A stretch of 64,000 nt of DNA from JAUZOB01 sp963692465 (GCA_963692465.1 OY829943.1:992001-1056000); one strand, 5' to 3'. Counted from the stretch's first letter, positions 53,971 to 63,832 are shown. The notes: generated by a model from the sequence alone, not told the origin. Translations and numbers: made by a program.

Positions 53971-55827
53971 TCATTTCCAACTTGGAGGAATTTGAAATCC
54001 AGTGTTCTCACGAACAAAGACATAAGCATCCATTCGTCCCAGTATATTGGCATATTCAAACTGAGGGTCTCTTACATCGCGTCCGACACGCCGCAGCAAC
54101 ACTACCCCATCCTGATCACTCGGCAATAATGGGCTAAAAAAGATAGACTTCTGAGTTCTCATACACATCTTTTCAAGACTTCCGATGGGCGGACTATACA
54201 ATCTATTTACAGCGTGAAATATTTCTTTATAGCTCGAATCTGCAGGATTGAATACCCGATCATAGCTCGAACGTGTTCCCTCTCCTGCTAAAAAGCCAAT
54301 CAGATAAAAATCATTCTTATACTTCTGACTCAAAAATGATCCGAGGGAGCTATCCAACGGCGTAAATGAGGATCGATGTTTCTTATTCAAATGAATCATA
54401 TGAGAATAAATCACGGCCTTTTCTCCTTCATGCAAAAAATGATCTACACCAAATACTACACTTTCATACATTATTGAATCCCGTCGTAATTCAGCCATAT
54501 TAAAATCAGATAATTTATTAGCCAAAATAAGAGACACTACATTAGATATTGATTTGGAAAAACGAGAAAACATTAGATAATCTCTTTGTCCTAATATGCT
54601 TTTTATTGTATCATTTTCTTCCAATAATAACCCCTTAGCTCGCATTGTCTTTTTCCCTCCGGCTATTTCTGCAAGTTCCTGCATCGCTTTATTCTTCGAA
54701 TCAAAAGAAGTTATATAACGTTTAAGATATCTGCCATCCGAGAATGTTTCCATCCCATACAACATTACTTTATGGCTATCATCAAATTGACGGTTATATT
54801 CGCGGAGCCAATCAAGGAAATTCCAGAATTCTTCTGGAGAAATTAATATCTCCGACATAAAAACATTTTTTATATCTACCTCTGCTCCTTTGACATATTG
54901 GTTTAACAACATACCGAAGTCCGTATTTATTTCCAGAAAGACTAATTTGCAATTCTCATGTTTAATCAAATATTTCATAAATTGAAATGCACTTCGATTA
55001 ATAGGCAAAGAACCATGCACCGTCTCGCCAAGTCCTATAATGCGATGAGTTTTTAATGCTTCTATTTTAGAAAGATTAGAATCATTCTTTAGTGACAAAT
55101 CAACAACCTCTTTTTCTCCTTTTATAACCGGATTCTTATTATCAACAAATGGTTGAGGATATTGATAGATATTCTTTGTTCCAAGCTTTATATCCATTCC
55201 ATCTAACAGAAATGTAAACAGATTTCGTTGTGGAGGAAAATTCTTATAAGCAGCATATGCCTTTATTTCAATATACATCACCCTTGCTTTTTGCACACTA
55301 CAAGAAACCGAGAATTTCTTCCATCGGTCAACGGACAAGATTTTAACAGAATCACAGGAAACGATATCTTCTTTGTCATCCAAACAATAAATCTTCATCC
55401 AAGCCTGATCCACACATTCGTTTTTTGCAAATATCGACACCGTTACCTTCTGCTCTGCATTTACCGGCAGTATAATGCCCTGAGAAATCCGGCAAATAAA
55501 ATCAATAGGGATACGATATTGGCCAATTTCAATAGACAAAGAGGTCTTTCCTCTTACTTTATCAAAATAACAATCTTCCATCACGGCTCTGTCTCCCACT
55601 ACATTCCACATAGCATGTTCCTGATCACTTTTTACATTTTCAAAATCAAGGTTATAGCGATCCCGAACGAACCTGTTCTGACATAGTCCATGTGAAAGTA
55701 ATCCAATGCAGAAAATAAAAAAGAGACCACCTTTTTTAAAACAACTCTTTAATTGCCCATAATGCTTTACCATTAATCCAAGACTAAACTGTTTGTTCTC
55801 AATATTTCTATCACAATTAACTTTCAT
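53971..55827 (-). CDS. erythromycin-esterase-like protein with N-terminal beta domain
   Basis: 618 residues, or about 600 from the ATG at 55773, which better fits the signal sequence (KGGLFFIFCIGLLSHGLC). Residues about 50-215 form an all-beta region (FYFDKVRGKTSLSIEIGQYR-like strands). Then comes the erythromycin esterase/EreA-type domain: HRIIGLGETVHGS, CKLVFLEINTDFG, FLDWLREYNRQ and AVIYSHMIHLNKKH. The His-Gly and Glu positions are kept. Most relatives are of unknown function; antibiotic hydrolysis cannot be claimed. It lies at the upstream end of the propeller cluster. Confidence 0.8.
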   Translation of the reverse strand: MKVNCDRNIENKQFSLGLMVKHYGQLKSCFKKGGLFFIFCIGLLSHGLCQNRFVRDRYNLDFENVKSDQEHAMWNVVGDRAVMEDCYFDKVRGKTSLSIEIGQYRIPIDFICRISQGIILPVNAEQKVTVSIFAKNECVDQAWMKIYCLDDKEDIVSCDSVKILSVDRWKKFSVSCSVQKARVMYIEIKAYAAYKNFPPQRNLFTFLLDGMDIKLGTKNIYQYPQPFVDNKNPVIKGEKEVVDLSLKNDSNLSKIEALKTHRIIGLGETVHGSLPINRSAFQFMKYLIKHENCKLVFLEINTDFGMLLNQYVKGAEVDIKNVFMSEILISPEEFWNFLDWLREYNRQFDDSHKVMLYGMETFSDGRYLKRYITSFDSKNKAMQELAEIAGGKKTMRAKGLLLEENDTIKSILGQRDYLMFSRFSKSISNVVSLILANKLSDFNMAELRRDSIMYESVVFGVDHFLHEGEKAVIYSHMIHLNKKHRSSFTPLDSSLGSFLSQKYKNDFYLIGFLAGEGTRSSYDRVFNPADSSYKEIFHAVNRLYSPPIGSLEKMCMRTQKSIFFSPLLPSDQDGVVLLRRVGRDVRDPQFEYANILGRMDAYVFVRENTGFQIPPSWK

Positions 55828-56311
55828 TGTCTTCTAAAAAAGCTTAATACAGGACAAAAAGTGCATTAGAAAATGTAGATTGTATGATTTGCTTTTAACC
55901 AAGAGATCAATCAAACACCGCAGTCATTAATACGACCATCACTATATATTTCAGGGGTATCACACAATTTATGTTTACATTCTCAGAAATAACAAATTAA
56001 CCATCCAATATCTCTTAATATTCACTTTAAACTTATCAACATAAATTTCATAAACCAAACAAGAAAATGCGAACTGCTCACAATAGCGATTGAACTATAT
56101 GTTTTTTTTCAAATTTACCCCTATTTTTAAGCATAAATTATTATTTTTCCCATATTGTTTTGCATTCAAACACATTACATTTTTTTAATTACGCCAACCA
56201 TTCCATCAAAAAAACACAACATTTCCATTCTCAGAGCATTCGGAATTCGTTTGAACACAGTCCATGTTAACTGCCTTATTGCGGCCTTGATAAAAACTAT
56301 ATCATCATTAG
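55828..56311. other. long intergenic region upstream of the esterase-like gene
   Basis: AT-rich region between divergent genes. It holds a TAAATTTG -7-like box on the minus strand near 56110-56117. A plus-strand ORF (56155-56346) has no signal, motif or start context that I trust. Otherwise no gene is seen. Confidence 0.35.
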
Positions 56312-56358
56312 TTCAGAGGTGGTTTATAGGTGCTGAGCACCTATAAACCACCTCTGAA
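56312..56358. repeat. 47-base near-perfect palindrome
   Basis: Arms of 23 bases (56312-56334 and 56336-56358) are exact reverse complements around a single central G. On its right side the arm motif AACCACCT(C/T)T is repeated twice more in direct order (56357-56377). It lies ~180 bases upstream of the TraB/GumN gene and is the longest perfect inverted repeat in the window. Confidence 0.9.
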
Positions 56359-56554
56359 CCACCTTTAAACCACCTCTAAAAACAGAAGCGATACCAAACC
56401 ACTGCAGAACCAGAACCGCAGGAAAAAAGTACCACAAGTATTCCTAAAATAAGTATACACTTTTGAATACCTTCTCTGGAAAAGGCATTCCAATTCATTA
56501 AAACAAGTATTATCTTGCATCAATTACTGATACTCATTTTTTCACCAAATAGTC

Positions 56555-57454
56555 ATGAAAACAAAAAGACATCCTTTTTACTGGTTAAACCAAACCCTGT
56601 TACTGCTATTGCTTCTACTTGCTTTTTCAGGTAAAGCTCAGGACAAAACGCTCTTGTGGAAAGTTAGCGGAAACGGGTTAACAAAGTCGTCTTACCTGTT
56701 CGGAACCATTCATTTACTTCCGAAATCGGACGCAAAGCTTCCATTAAAATTTAAAAAAATCTTCAATTCATGCCAACAAACCTGCCTCGAAATAGATTTG
56801 CAGCACACCAGTCAATCGCAAATCATGGGAATCATGAAACAGATAACTCTCCCCGACGACAAGACAATGAAAGATTATTTATCAGAAATCGAATATGAAA
56901 AACTGATTAAAATCTTCAGGGATACTTTTCATGTAGAGCTTTCTTCTGTGAACCGCTTGAAACCGATCTTTATGATTTCCAACTTACTGGATAATTCAAT
57001 GAATAAAGACTCGGTTACCGCCATGGAATTCATGCTGACCGCCGAAAACAAAAAGCAAGGCAAAAACATGGTCGGATTGGAAACTCTCCAGGAACAAATG
57101 GATGTAATCAACTTGCTTCCACTTGACAAACAGTTCAACTATCTGAAAGATATTGCTAACGGAAAAGTAAAAGATTACGGAGTCGGTTCTTTCAAAAAAC
57201 TATATTCCCTCTACAAGGCGCAGGATATTGCCGGACTTTACAATGAAGAAGTTCAAGAAGACGGCGAGGAAATGACAGAGTTCAATACCCAACTAATTGA
57301 TAAAAGAAATCAAAAGTGGATTCCCAAAATTGCGAAGATAGCTGCTCAAAGGTCAACATTCTTTGCCTTCGGGGCCGGGCATCTCTATGGTAAAAAAGGG
57401 GTTATCAATCTTTTAAAGAAAGTAGGTTACCGGGTTACTCCGGTATTTAAATAG
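56555..57454 (+). CDS. TraB/GumN-family protein
   Basis: 299 residues with a signal peptide (LLLLLLLAFSGKA). The family motif GTIHLLP lies at about residues 53-59, a Glu in CLEIDL follows, and the C-terminal AFGAGHLYGKKGVINLLKKVGYRV carries the second Gly-x-His motif. The fold is related to erythromycin esterase and to TIKI metalloproteases. Its substrate in bacteria is unknown. It is convergent with the ABC exporter gene. Confidence 0.9.
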   Translation: MKTKRHPFYWLNQTLLLLLLLLAFSGKAQDKTLLWKVSGNGLTKSSYLFGTIHLLPKSDAKLPLKFKKIFNSCQQTCLEIDLQHTSQSQIMGIMKQITLPDDKTMKDYLSEIEYEKLIKIFRDTFHVELSSVNRLKPIFMISNLLDNSMNKDSVTAMEFMLTAENKKQGKNMVGLETLQEQMDVINLLPLDKQFNYLKDIANGKVKDYGVGSFKKLYSLYKAQDIAGLYNEEVQEDGEEMTEFNTQLIDKRNQKWIPKIAKIAAQRSTFFAFGAGHLYGKKGVINLLKKVGYRVTPVFK

Positions 57455-57558
57455 ATTAAATAGCATGCCAGCATTGCTGCCAGCGAGCCAGGATATAGCG
57501 TCATAAAGTAGATTAAGCCATTCTGCAAAACGATGAATGCAGGCCACGACCGAAACGA

Positions 57559-59382
57559 TTAATTAAAGCTCTGCATATCACAAAGCTTGTGGTAGATTCC
57601 GTCAAACTGCATCAGTTCCTCATGAGTTCCTCTTTCTGTAATCTCGCCTTCCTGAAAAACACAAATCTGATCGGCATTCTGAATCGTCGACAGCCGGTGG
57701 GCAATAACAATAGAAGTACGATTCTGCATCAGTCGCTCCAAGGCATCCTGGACTAATTTCTCCGATTCAGTATCTAAAGCCGAAGTTGCTTCGTCGAGAA
57801 TCAAAATTGGAGGATTCTTCAAGACAGCTCTTGCAATAGAGATACGCTGCCGCTGACCACCCGACATCTTGCCGCCCCGGTCTCCAACATTGGTATTGTA
57901 GCCATTCTCGGTTGCACTAATAAAATCATGAGCATTGGCCACCTTGGCTGCTTCAACGACCTGCTCCATGGTCGCATCTTCCACCCCGAAAGCGATATTA
58001 TTAAAAAACGTGTCGTTGAATAAGATTGGCTCCTGACTAACCAATCCCATTAGGTTTCGCAGGTCATGCATCTTCATATCACGAATATCAATTCCGTCAA
58101 TGGAGATACTTCCTTCACGCACATCATAAAAACGGGACAGTAGCTCGACAAAAGTGGTCTTACCCGAACCGGACTGACCAACCAATGCAACGGTCTTGCC
58201 TTTGGGTATCTCAAGCGATACATCCTTTATAACGTCTTCCTTCTCATAAGCAAAACGGATATGATCGTAACGGATAATTTTTTCAAAACTTTTGACCGGA
58301 ACCGGATTCGGTTTATCTTCTAAGGTCGATTTGGCCGTCAGAATCATATCGATACGATTCATTGCTGCCAACCCTTTCTGAATATCGTAAAATGCCTCGG
58401 TAAAGGCCTTGGCCGGATTGATAATGGAGTAAAACACGACCATATAAGCAATAAAGCCGGAAGGGGTTAGCGAACTCTTTGCATGCAGAATCAGACTTCC
58501 TCCATACAAAAGGACAATGACAATTACAAAGGTTCCGAGAAACTCACTTACAGGATGAGCCAATACCCGTCGACGTTGTAAACTGTTCATGATGCGCCGG
58601 TACGAATTATTTTCGTCGCCATACCGCACCGACATTTTATGTTCGGCATTAAAGGCCTTGATAATTCGCAACCCTGAAAGCGACTCTTCAATGGTACTCA
58701 ACAATTCGCCCATCTTATCCTGTCCGCGCCGTGAAGTCTTTTTCAGCGATTTTCCAATCTTACCAATAATCGCTCCCGCAATAGGCAAAAGAATCAGAAC
58801 AAAGAGAGTCATCTGCGGACTATAGACAATCATCGTAACCAGTGCCGCAAGAATCAAAATAGGATTCTTAAAGAACATATCCAACGAAGTCATAATCGAA
58901 TTCTCCACTTCCTGAACGTCACCAGTTGTGCGGGACATGATATCACCTTTTCGTTCTTCGGTAAAAAACCCGATCGGCAATCCGATGATCTTGTCATAAA
59001 TCAATCTGCGAATATCACGAACTACTCCGTTACGAATACTCACACTGTGATAAGACCCCAGATAGGTAAACAGCACTTTGAGGAAAACAGCAATAATCAG
59101 CATCACACAGACAAAGACCATAGCCATCTGTGCCCCGTGTTCGTGCTTCATCTGGGTTATGATGAAATAAAAATTGTTTTTGATTGCTCCGAATGAAAAG
59201 CTCCATGGTAGTTTGGTACTCACCTCCTTACTCTGCATAAACAGAATCTCAAGGACCGGCTGCATCATTACAAACGAAAACACACCAAAAATAGCAGCCA
59301 GTGTATTATCGACAAAACTTAGAATAAGATCAACCTTATAAGGAGGAACAAACCTGCTAAGAACTTTCAGAATTTCTCTCAT
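57559..59382 (-). CDS. MsbA-type ABC exporter (fused membrane and ATPase domains)
   Basis: About 607 residues from the ATG at 59382; a TTG lies two codons upstream. Six membrane helices (about 15-330) are followed by an ATPase domain with Walker A GQSGSGKT (about 395), Q-loop SQEPILF, signature MSGGQRQRIS, Walker B ILILDEATSALD and H-loop IVIAHRLST. It is probably a homodimer exporting lipid or drug. Family members include the lipid A flippase MsbA, but substrate cannot be set by sequence. It lies 79 bases after purB. Confidence 0.93.
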   Translation of the reverse strand: MREILKVLSRFVPPYKVDLILSFVDNTLAAIFGVFSFVMMQPVLEILFMQSKEVSTKLPWSFSFGAIKNNFYFIITQMKHEHGAQMAMVFVCVMLIIAVFLKVLFTYLGSYHSVSIRNGVVRDIRRLIYDKIIGLPIGFFTEERKGDIMSRTTGDVQEVENSIMTSLDMFFKNPILILAALVTMIVYSPQMTLFVLILLPIAGAIIGKIGKSLKKTSRRGQDKMGELLSTIEESLSGLRIIKAFNAEHKMSVRYGDENNSYRRIMNSLQRRRVLAHPVSEFLGTFVIVIVLLYGGSLILHAKSSLTPSGFIAYMVVFYSIINPAKAFTEAFYDIQKGLAAMNRIDMILTAKSTLEDKPNPVPVKSFEKIIRYDHIRFAYEKEDVIKDVSLEIPKGKTVALVGQSGSGKTTFVELLSRFYDVREGSISIDGIDIRDMKMHDLRNLMGLVSQEPILFNDTFFNNIAFGVEDATMEQVVEAAKVANAHDFISATENGYNTNVGDRGGKMSGGQRQRISIARAVLKNPPILILDEATSALDTESEKLVQDALERLMQNRTSIVIAHRLSTIQNADQICVFQEGEITERGTHEELMQFDGIYHKLCDMQSFN

Positions 59383-59461
59383 GCGCAATTTTTAAAACAT
59401 TCAGGCTGTAAATGTAGTAATCTGCAGCCCGAATGCAATATGGGTGAATTATTGTCAAAAA

Positions 59462-60805
59462 CTAAATCCCGGTATAATTTTGAGGAGTAATGGCTCTTAG
59501 CCGTTCTTTGACTACCTCATCCACATCAAGCGTATTAATGAAAGCTTTAAATGTTTCGTGGTTAATCTTCTGGTTGGTCCGGGTTAACTGTTTCAGTGCC
59601 TCATACGGATTCGGATATCCGACGCTCCGCAGGATTGTTTGGATTCCTTCGGCAACAACACTCCAGTTATTCTCAAGATCTTCAGCAATTACTTCTTGAT
59701 TGAGAAGTAGTTTACTCAATCCTTTTAGGGTTGATTCGAAGGCAATCAACGTATGGCCAACCGGAACGCCAATATTACGAAGTACGGTTGAGTCGGTCAG
59801 ATCTCGCTGCAATCTTGATACCGGTAATTTGGCAGCCAGATGAGTAAAGATCGCGTTGGCTATTCCCAGATTTCCTTCCGAATTTTCATAATCAATCGGA
59901 TTAACCTTATGAGGCATAGCCGATGATCCGACTTCTCCTGCTTTAATCTTCTGTTTAAAATAGCTCATCGAGATATAGGTCCACATATCGCGGTCGAAAT
60001 CGAGCAGAATGGTATTGATTCGTTTCAGCGCATCAAAGATGGCTGCATAATCGTCATAATGGGCAATCTGAGTGGTATATTGTGACCGTTCCAGGTGAAG
60101 CGCTTTCCGACAAAAATTATTAGCAAAAGCAACCCAGTCCATTTCAGGATATGCTACATGATGAGCATTAAAATTACCGGTAGCTCCACCGAACTTGGCA
60201 TAAAGGGAAATTCCTTTCAGTCGGTCGAGTTCTACTTTAAACCGCTCAACATAGACCTGAAATTCTTTACCCAGACGGGTCGGAGAAGCCGGTTGTCCAT
60301 GAGTATGTGCCAACATGGGAATTTCCTCCCATTCTTCAGCAAAGGCTTCTATTTTCTGAATCAATTCATCCAGTTTCGGGTAATATACGTCGCGAATTGC
60401 ATCGCGCAGCAAACAAGGAGTTGCGGTATTATTGATATCCTGCGACGTCAGTCCGAAGTGAATAAATTCTTTATAAGGATGCAATCCCAGTGCGTCAAAT
60501 TTTTCTTTCAACAGATATTCGATCGCTTTAACATCGTGATTGGTAGTTTTCTCAATCTCCTTTGCCCGCATCGCATCTTTCAAAGAGAACTCCTTGTAAA
60601 GGGCTCTTAATGGTTCGAATTTTGAATGATCAAAATCTTTAAGTTGCGGTAGGGGTATTTCGCATAAAGCAATAAAATATTCCACCTCAACAAAAACACG
60701 GTATTTAATTAACGCTGATTCTGAAAAATACAGTCCGAGAGCATCTACTTTATTCCGATATCTTCCATCGATCGGAGAGATTGCTGTTAATACATTAAGG
60801 TCCAT
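59462..60805 (-). CDS. purB: adenylosuccinate lyase
   Basis: 447 residues from MDLNVLTAISPIDGRY; a longer frame lacks support. It cleaves SAICAR and adenylosuccinate to fumarate in purine synthesis. The signature GSSAMPHKVNPIDYEN is intact, as are TSQDINNTATPCL, HTHGQPASPTRLGKEF and the IGVPVGHTLIAFES stretch. The size and motifs match the E. coli PurB type rather than the shorter Bacillus type. Confidence 0.97.
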   Translation of the reverse strand: MDLNVLTAISPIDGRYRNKVDALGLYFSESALIKYRVFVEVEYFIALCEIPLPQLKDFDHSKFEPLRALYKEFSLKDAMRAKEIEKTTNHDVKAIEYLLKEKFDALGLHPYKEFIHFGLTSQDINNTATPCLLRDAIRDVYYPKLDELIQKIEAFAEEWEEIPMLAHTHGQPASPTRLGKEFQVYVERFKVELDRLKGISLYAKFGGATGNFNAHHVAYPEMDWVAFANNFCRKALHLERSQYTTQIAHYDDYAAIFDALKRINTILLDFDRDMWTYISMSYFKQKIKAGEVGSSAMPHKVNPIDYENSEGNLGIANAIFTHLAAKLPVSRLQRDLTDSTVLRNIGVPVGHTLIAFESTLKGLSKLLLNQEVIAEDLENNWSVVAEGIQTILRSVGYPNPYEALKQLTRTNQKINHETFKAFINTLDVDEVVKERLRAITPQNYTGI

Positions 60806-60874
60806 CATGGTTAATTTTTGACGATTTTTATGCGGCAAAGTTAGAAATTAACTGAACAATCCCATGCAAAAAAA

Positions 60875-60902
60875 ACGGGCTGCCTTAGTAAAGGCAACCC
60901 GT
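60875..60902 (-). terminator. intrinsic terminator of the coiled-coil lipoprotein gene
   Basis: 12-bp stem with one mismatch (60875-60886 with 60891-60902) and a 4-base loop, followed on the minus strand by a run of eight Ts. It lies between the lipoprotein stop (60937) and purB, so purB has its own promoter. Confidence 0.85.
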
Positions 60903-60936
60903 ATGAAAAAAGTTTATCTTATTATCTGACTGAATA

Positions 60937-61836
60937 CTACTTTTTATAAACCACCACTAAATATTTCGATATTTGCCAGAATCTTGCCTGATCAGTGATT
61001 GTTATCTCATTGCAGAAACCCTTCTTATCGGTAACCAGCTGGTAAGAACCTGCGGGATGATGAGAGAGGATACTGATTCGTTTATGATCAATTTTCAATG
61101 CACCGAACCTTGTAATATCAATCCGGGTAAAAGAAGACAGATCTGCATTATTTCTCAAAGAGACATTACGCCCGATTCCGAGGAATCCGCCTTGTTTCGA
61201 AATAATATTTTTGGCACGAAGCTCTTTTTCTGATCCGACCAGATAATAGGCGGTATTCAACTGTTCTGTCTTTTGAGCCACATTAGTCTGAAGTACTTTC
61301 TTTTCGGTACGCAAAGTATCGATTGTAGAAGATAAACCGGTCACCTTAATATTCATCTTCTGTAGTTGATCTCTTAAATCAGCGATTTCCGCATCTTTAT
61401 CGGATATCTGTTTATTAAGTTGAGCGATCAATTTTTCAAGTTCGTCAATTTTCAGCGTACTAGCCTGATTGGAAGCTTTCAATGCTTTCAGTTTTTTTGT
61501 ATTCGCACGTAAAAGATTAATTGATGATCTGTTTTTTTCAAGCAATTTGGTTATTTCCACTAAGCTCACCTTGATACGGCTCCGGGCATCCTGACTCCGG
61601 TTTGCTTCATTAACCGTTGCATTGATTACATGTTGCTTGCCACTAATCGCTTCCAGATTTCCGGCAATATCGTTCATACTGGTAAAGACATCATTAATAA
61701 TTGAGTCTTTCTGATTCACCTGCTGAGATAAAGAACTGTTTTGAATGCTTAGCTGTTGAGTTTGCTGCTTTTGCTTTTTATTCTCACACGATGCTAAAAT
61801 CAGTACCCCGAGAATGATAATTAAATACTTCTTCAT
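60937..61836 (-). CDS. coiled-coil lipoprotein of unknown function
   Basis: 299 residues from the ATG at 61836, which gives the lipobox ILGVLILASC (Cys about 17); the open frame begins 15 codons upstream. Residues about 22-195 are polar heptads (LAQLNKQISDKDAEIADLRDQ and similar), typical of a long coiled coil. The C-terminal ~100 residues (AYYLVGSEKELRAKNIISKQGGFLGIGRN) form a globular domain. Similar proteins occur widely in Bacteroidota without known function; an envelope role is likely. Confidence 0.82.
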   Translation of the reverse strand: MKKYLIIILGVLILASCENKKQKQQTQQLSIQNSSLSQQVNQKDSIINDVFTSMNDIAGNLEAISGKQHVINATVNEANRSQDARSRIKVSLVEITKLLEKNRSSINLLRANTKKLKALKASNQASTLKIDELEKLIAQLNKQISDKDAEIADLRDQLQKMNIKVTGLSSTIDTLRTEKKVLQTNVAQKTEQLNTAYYLVGSEKELRAKNIISKQGGFLGIGRNVSLRNNADLSSFTRIDITRFGALKIDHKRISILSHHPAGSYQLVTDKKGFCNEITITDQARFWQISKYLVVVYKK

Positions 61837-62068
61837 ATCGCATTGTTTTTTAGTGGTTGAATTGTTATGCAAGATAAACACTTTTGGTTAAATACAAAGG
61901 ATCAGCCACAAAATAGGCCGTTTAACCCTTATACTACTAAACGCTACAAAAAGATTCAGCATTCCTTGATATTGTGTATTTTAACAAAAAAATACATTAT
62001 TTATGATTACCACACTCCTTTTCATCAAATGGGAGACTCCAAAATACTTTGCGATGAAAGATATTTTG

Positions 62069-62076
62069 TAATTTTG
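62069..62076 (+). promoter_or_regulatory. -7 box ahead of the GroES-like gene
   Basis: TAATTTTG matches TAnnTTTG exactly, 22 bases before the ATG at 62098. A TTTG lies 17 bases upstream of it, slightly closer than usual. Confidence 0.5.
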
Positions 62077-62097
62077 CAAGACTGAAAAGTCATTGTT

Positions 62098-62481
62098 ATG
62101 TCGTTAATCATTGAAGAAAAAGACCTGCAAAAATTTATTCTGATCGGAGACCGGGTTTTAATCCGGCCTAAAACACCTGGGACTAAAACCAAAAGCGGAC
62201 TCTATCTGCCTCCTACGGTTCAGGAAAAAGAGAACCTTCAGTCCGGATACATTTTAAAAACCGGTCCCGGTTATCCGATTCCTGCTCTTGGCGATGCTGA
62301 TGAACCTTGGAAAAACGCACAGGAAGAGGCAAAATATATTCCACTACAGGCTAAAGAGGGGGATTTGGCTGTCTATCTGAATAAGAGTGGATACGAAATC
62401 GAATTTAATCAAGAGAAATACATCATTCTTCCCCACTCAGCTATCTTATTGCTAATTAGAGACGAAGATCTATTTTCCTAA
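62098..62481 (+). CDS. GroES-like (Cpn10-domain) protein
   Basis: A 127-residue protein related to co-chaperonin GroES: FILIGDRVLIRPKTPGTKTKSGLYLPP, with a conserved GYILKTGPG and ending YIILPHSAILLLIRD. It is longer than true GroES (about 95) and has an insert (DEPWKNAQEEAKYIPLQAKEGD) in place of the usual segment. The mobile loop is altered, so it may not pair with GroEL. No groL gene is beside it. It heads a two-gene operon with the hydrolase (5-base gap). Confidence 0.88.
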   Translation: MSLIIEEKDLQKFILIGDRVLIRPKTPGTKTKSGLYLPPTVQEKENLQSGYILKTGPGYPIPALGDADEPWKNAQEEAKYIPLQAKEGDLAVYLNKSGYEIEFNQEKYIILPHSAILLLIRDEDLFS

Positions 62482-62486
62482 CTAGT

Positions 62487-63305
62487 ATGGAAAAATATTT
62501 TCGTTCGATTAACGGACTAAAACTGGCTGTTTGCGAACAGGGAACTGGATTTCCGGTACTCTGGATGCATGGACTCATGATGGACATGAAAGCAGATCAG
62601 GCTATCGGCCTTGCCGGATTCGACGGACGTTATGACCGTTACCGGGTGATTCGTTGCGATGCCCCTGGTCACGGATGTTCTGAAGGGACTCTTTCCGCTG
62701 CCGATTATCAATGGTCGGTTTTGCCTCGCATATTAACCGCTCTTGCGGATGACCGGGGTGTTAAAGCATTTGTATCCTCCGGATTTTCGATGGGTTCTGC
62801 TGCAGCTATTGAAACAGCCGTACAATTTCCAGACCGGGTTAAAGCGGTCGTATTATGCATGCCTCCTGTAATTTGGGAAGATCGTCCGGCTCAATGTATG
62901 GCTTATTCTAAAATGGTTCAAATGGCTGCGCGCGGAAATCTTTTGCGTTTTCTTCCCCGATTACTCCGATCGACTCCTACGCCTGTGGGTTTTGTAGAAA
63001 AAGGACAACCGGGAACGACTGATCAGGTTGTTCGTGAAATGTGCAGCATCCAGCCTGAATATTACGCTCCGATACTGGAAGGTGCAACTCGTTCCGACTA
63101 TCCAAGTCGGGAGACTCTTGCTCGGGTAAATATTCCGGTTCTGATCATCGGATGGGAAAATGATCCGACACACCCGGTCAAAAGTTGCTACGAGCTCGTG
63201 AAAGTGCTTCCGAATGCAGAACTGCACATCGCTTCAAACTATGAGGAATTTCTGCTACTAAAACAACAGGTAGAGGATTTTCTAATTCGGGTTGTCCCCG
63301 ACTAG
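62487..63305 (+). CDS. alpha/beta-hydrolase-fold protein, catalytic His not obvious
   Basis: A 272-residue protein of the alpha/beta hydrolase fold: GFPVLWMHGLMMDM (oxyanion HG), DAPGHGCSEG, nucleophile elbow GFSMGSAAA (Ser about 102) and IIGWENDPTHPVKS with the acid. At the point where the catalytic His normally stands (G-H-F, then E) it reads ASNYEEFLLLKQQVEDFL, with Asn. Either a nearby His (LHIAS) takes its part or the protein is not a hydrolase. It overlaps the convergent gene at 63302 by four bases. Confidence 0.85.
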   Translation: MEKYFRSINGLKLAVCEQGTGFPVLWMHGLMMDMKADQAIGLAGFDGRYDRYRVIRCDAPGHGCSEGTLSAADYQWSVLPRILTALADDRGVKAFVSSGFSMGSAAAIETAVQFPDRVKAVVLCMPPVIWEDRPAQCMAYSKMVQMAARGNLLRFLPRLLRSTPTPVGFVEKGQPGTTDQVVREMCSIQPEYYAPILEGATRSDYPSRETLARVNIPVLIIGWENDPTHPVKSCYELVKVLPNAELHIASNYEEFLLLKQQVEDFLIRVVPD

Positions 63306-63832
63306 AACAACGAACGGACTTCTTGTTTCAGTTCATGAACAGCAGTATGTATCGGCGACTCGTCAACTTCAAGCCACATCTCAAGAACTTTACGGGAAAG
63401 ATCTTTCCCTGCTGCCGATGACGGCAAATCATCCATGGCCGTATTTACCAAACGAATAACGCTTTCGCGGGCTGCACGGACTAATATCCACGCTTGCTCT
63501 GTTACATACAGTTGTTGGGTAAAATTATGCTCATATTCCGCACGAACAGCTTCCAATAGCGTTTCCTGAAACTGCCGGGCTGTCATATTATTTCCGGAAA
63601 CCCGAAGCAACAAGGAATCAGGGGTAATTCGTTCCAGAAACAAAATCATTCGTTCATAAGCTTGCAGTCGGACCATTATGATTTCTTTTGAACACTTCTG
63701 TCGGATACTTTCCTGCTTCTCCCAACGGGACTGCTTAATAAATGCACTTATTGAAAACCGAAAGGCAAAGAATAACATTACAGCAGGCACCAAGGCAACC
63801 AGCGTTACAATAATCCAATCATTCCCATTCAT
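63302..63832 (-). CDS. membrane-anchored helical protein of unknown function
   Basis: A 176-residue protein with one N-terminal membrane helix (WIIVTLVALVPAVMLFFAFRF) and a mostly helical soluble part (IIMVRLQAYERMILFLERI). A middle segment, ARQFQETLLEAVRAEYEHNFTQQLYV, is well conserved in similar Bacteroidota proteins as I recall them, but no function is known. It ends on top of the hydrolase gene's stop, four bases overlapping. Confidence 0.75.
   Translation of the reverse strand: MNGNDWIIVTLVALVPAVMLFFAFRFSISAFIKQSRWEKQESIRQKCSKEIIMVRLQAYERMILFLERITPDSLLLRVSGNNMTARQFQETLLEAVRAEYEHNFTQQLYVTEQAWILVRAARESVIRLVNTAMDDLPSSAAGKDLSRKVLEMWLEVDESPIHTAVHELKQEVRSLF

Noticed and set aside
53877..54137. 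86-codon plus-strand ORF
   Set aside because: It mostly lies antisense to the esterase-like gene and has no signal, motif or promoter.
53971..55827. Macrolide resistance claim for the erythromycin-esterase-like gene
   Set aside because: The family is broad and mostly uncharacterised; the gene lies in an envelope cluster and nothing shows antibiotic hydrolysis.
56155..56346. 63-codon plus-strand ORF ending in the palindrome
   Set aside because: The composition is not protein-like and the frame runs into the inverted repeat.
56312..56377. CRISPR array
   Set aside because: The repeats are 10-12 bases without spacers and form a palindrome.
61867..62085. 72-codon plus-strand ORF upstream of the GroES-like gene
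   Set aside because: It overlaps the likely promoter region and shows no domain or signal.
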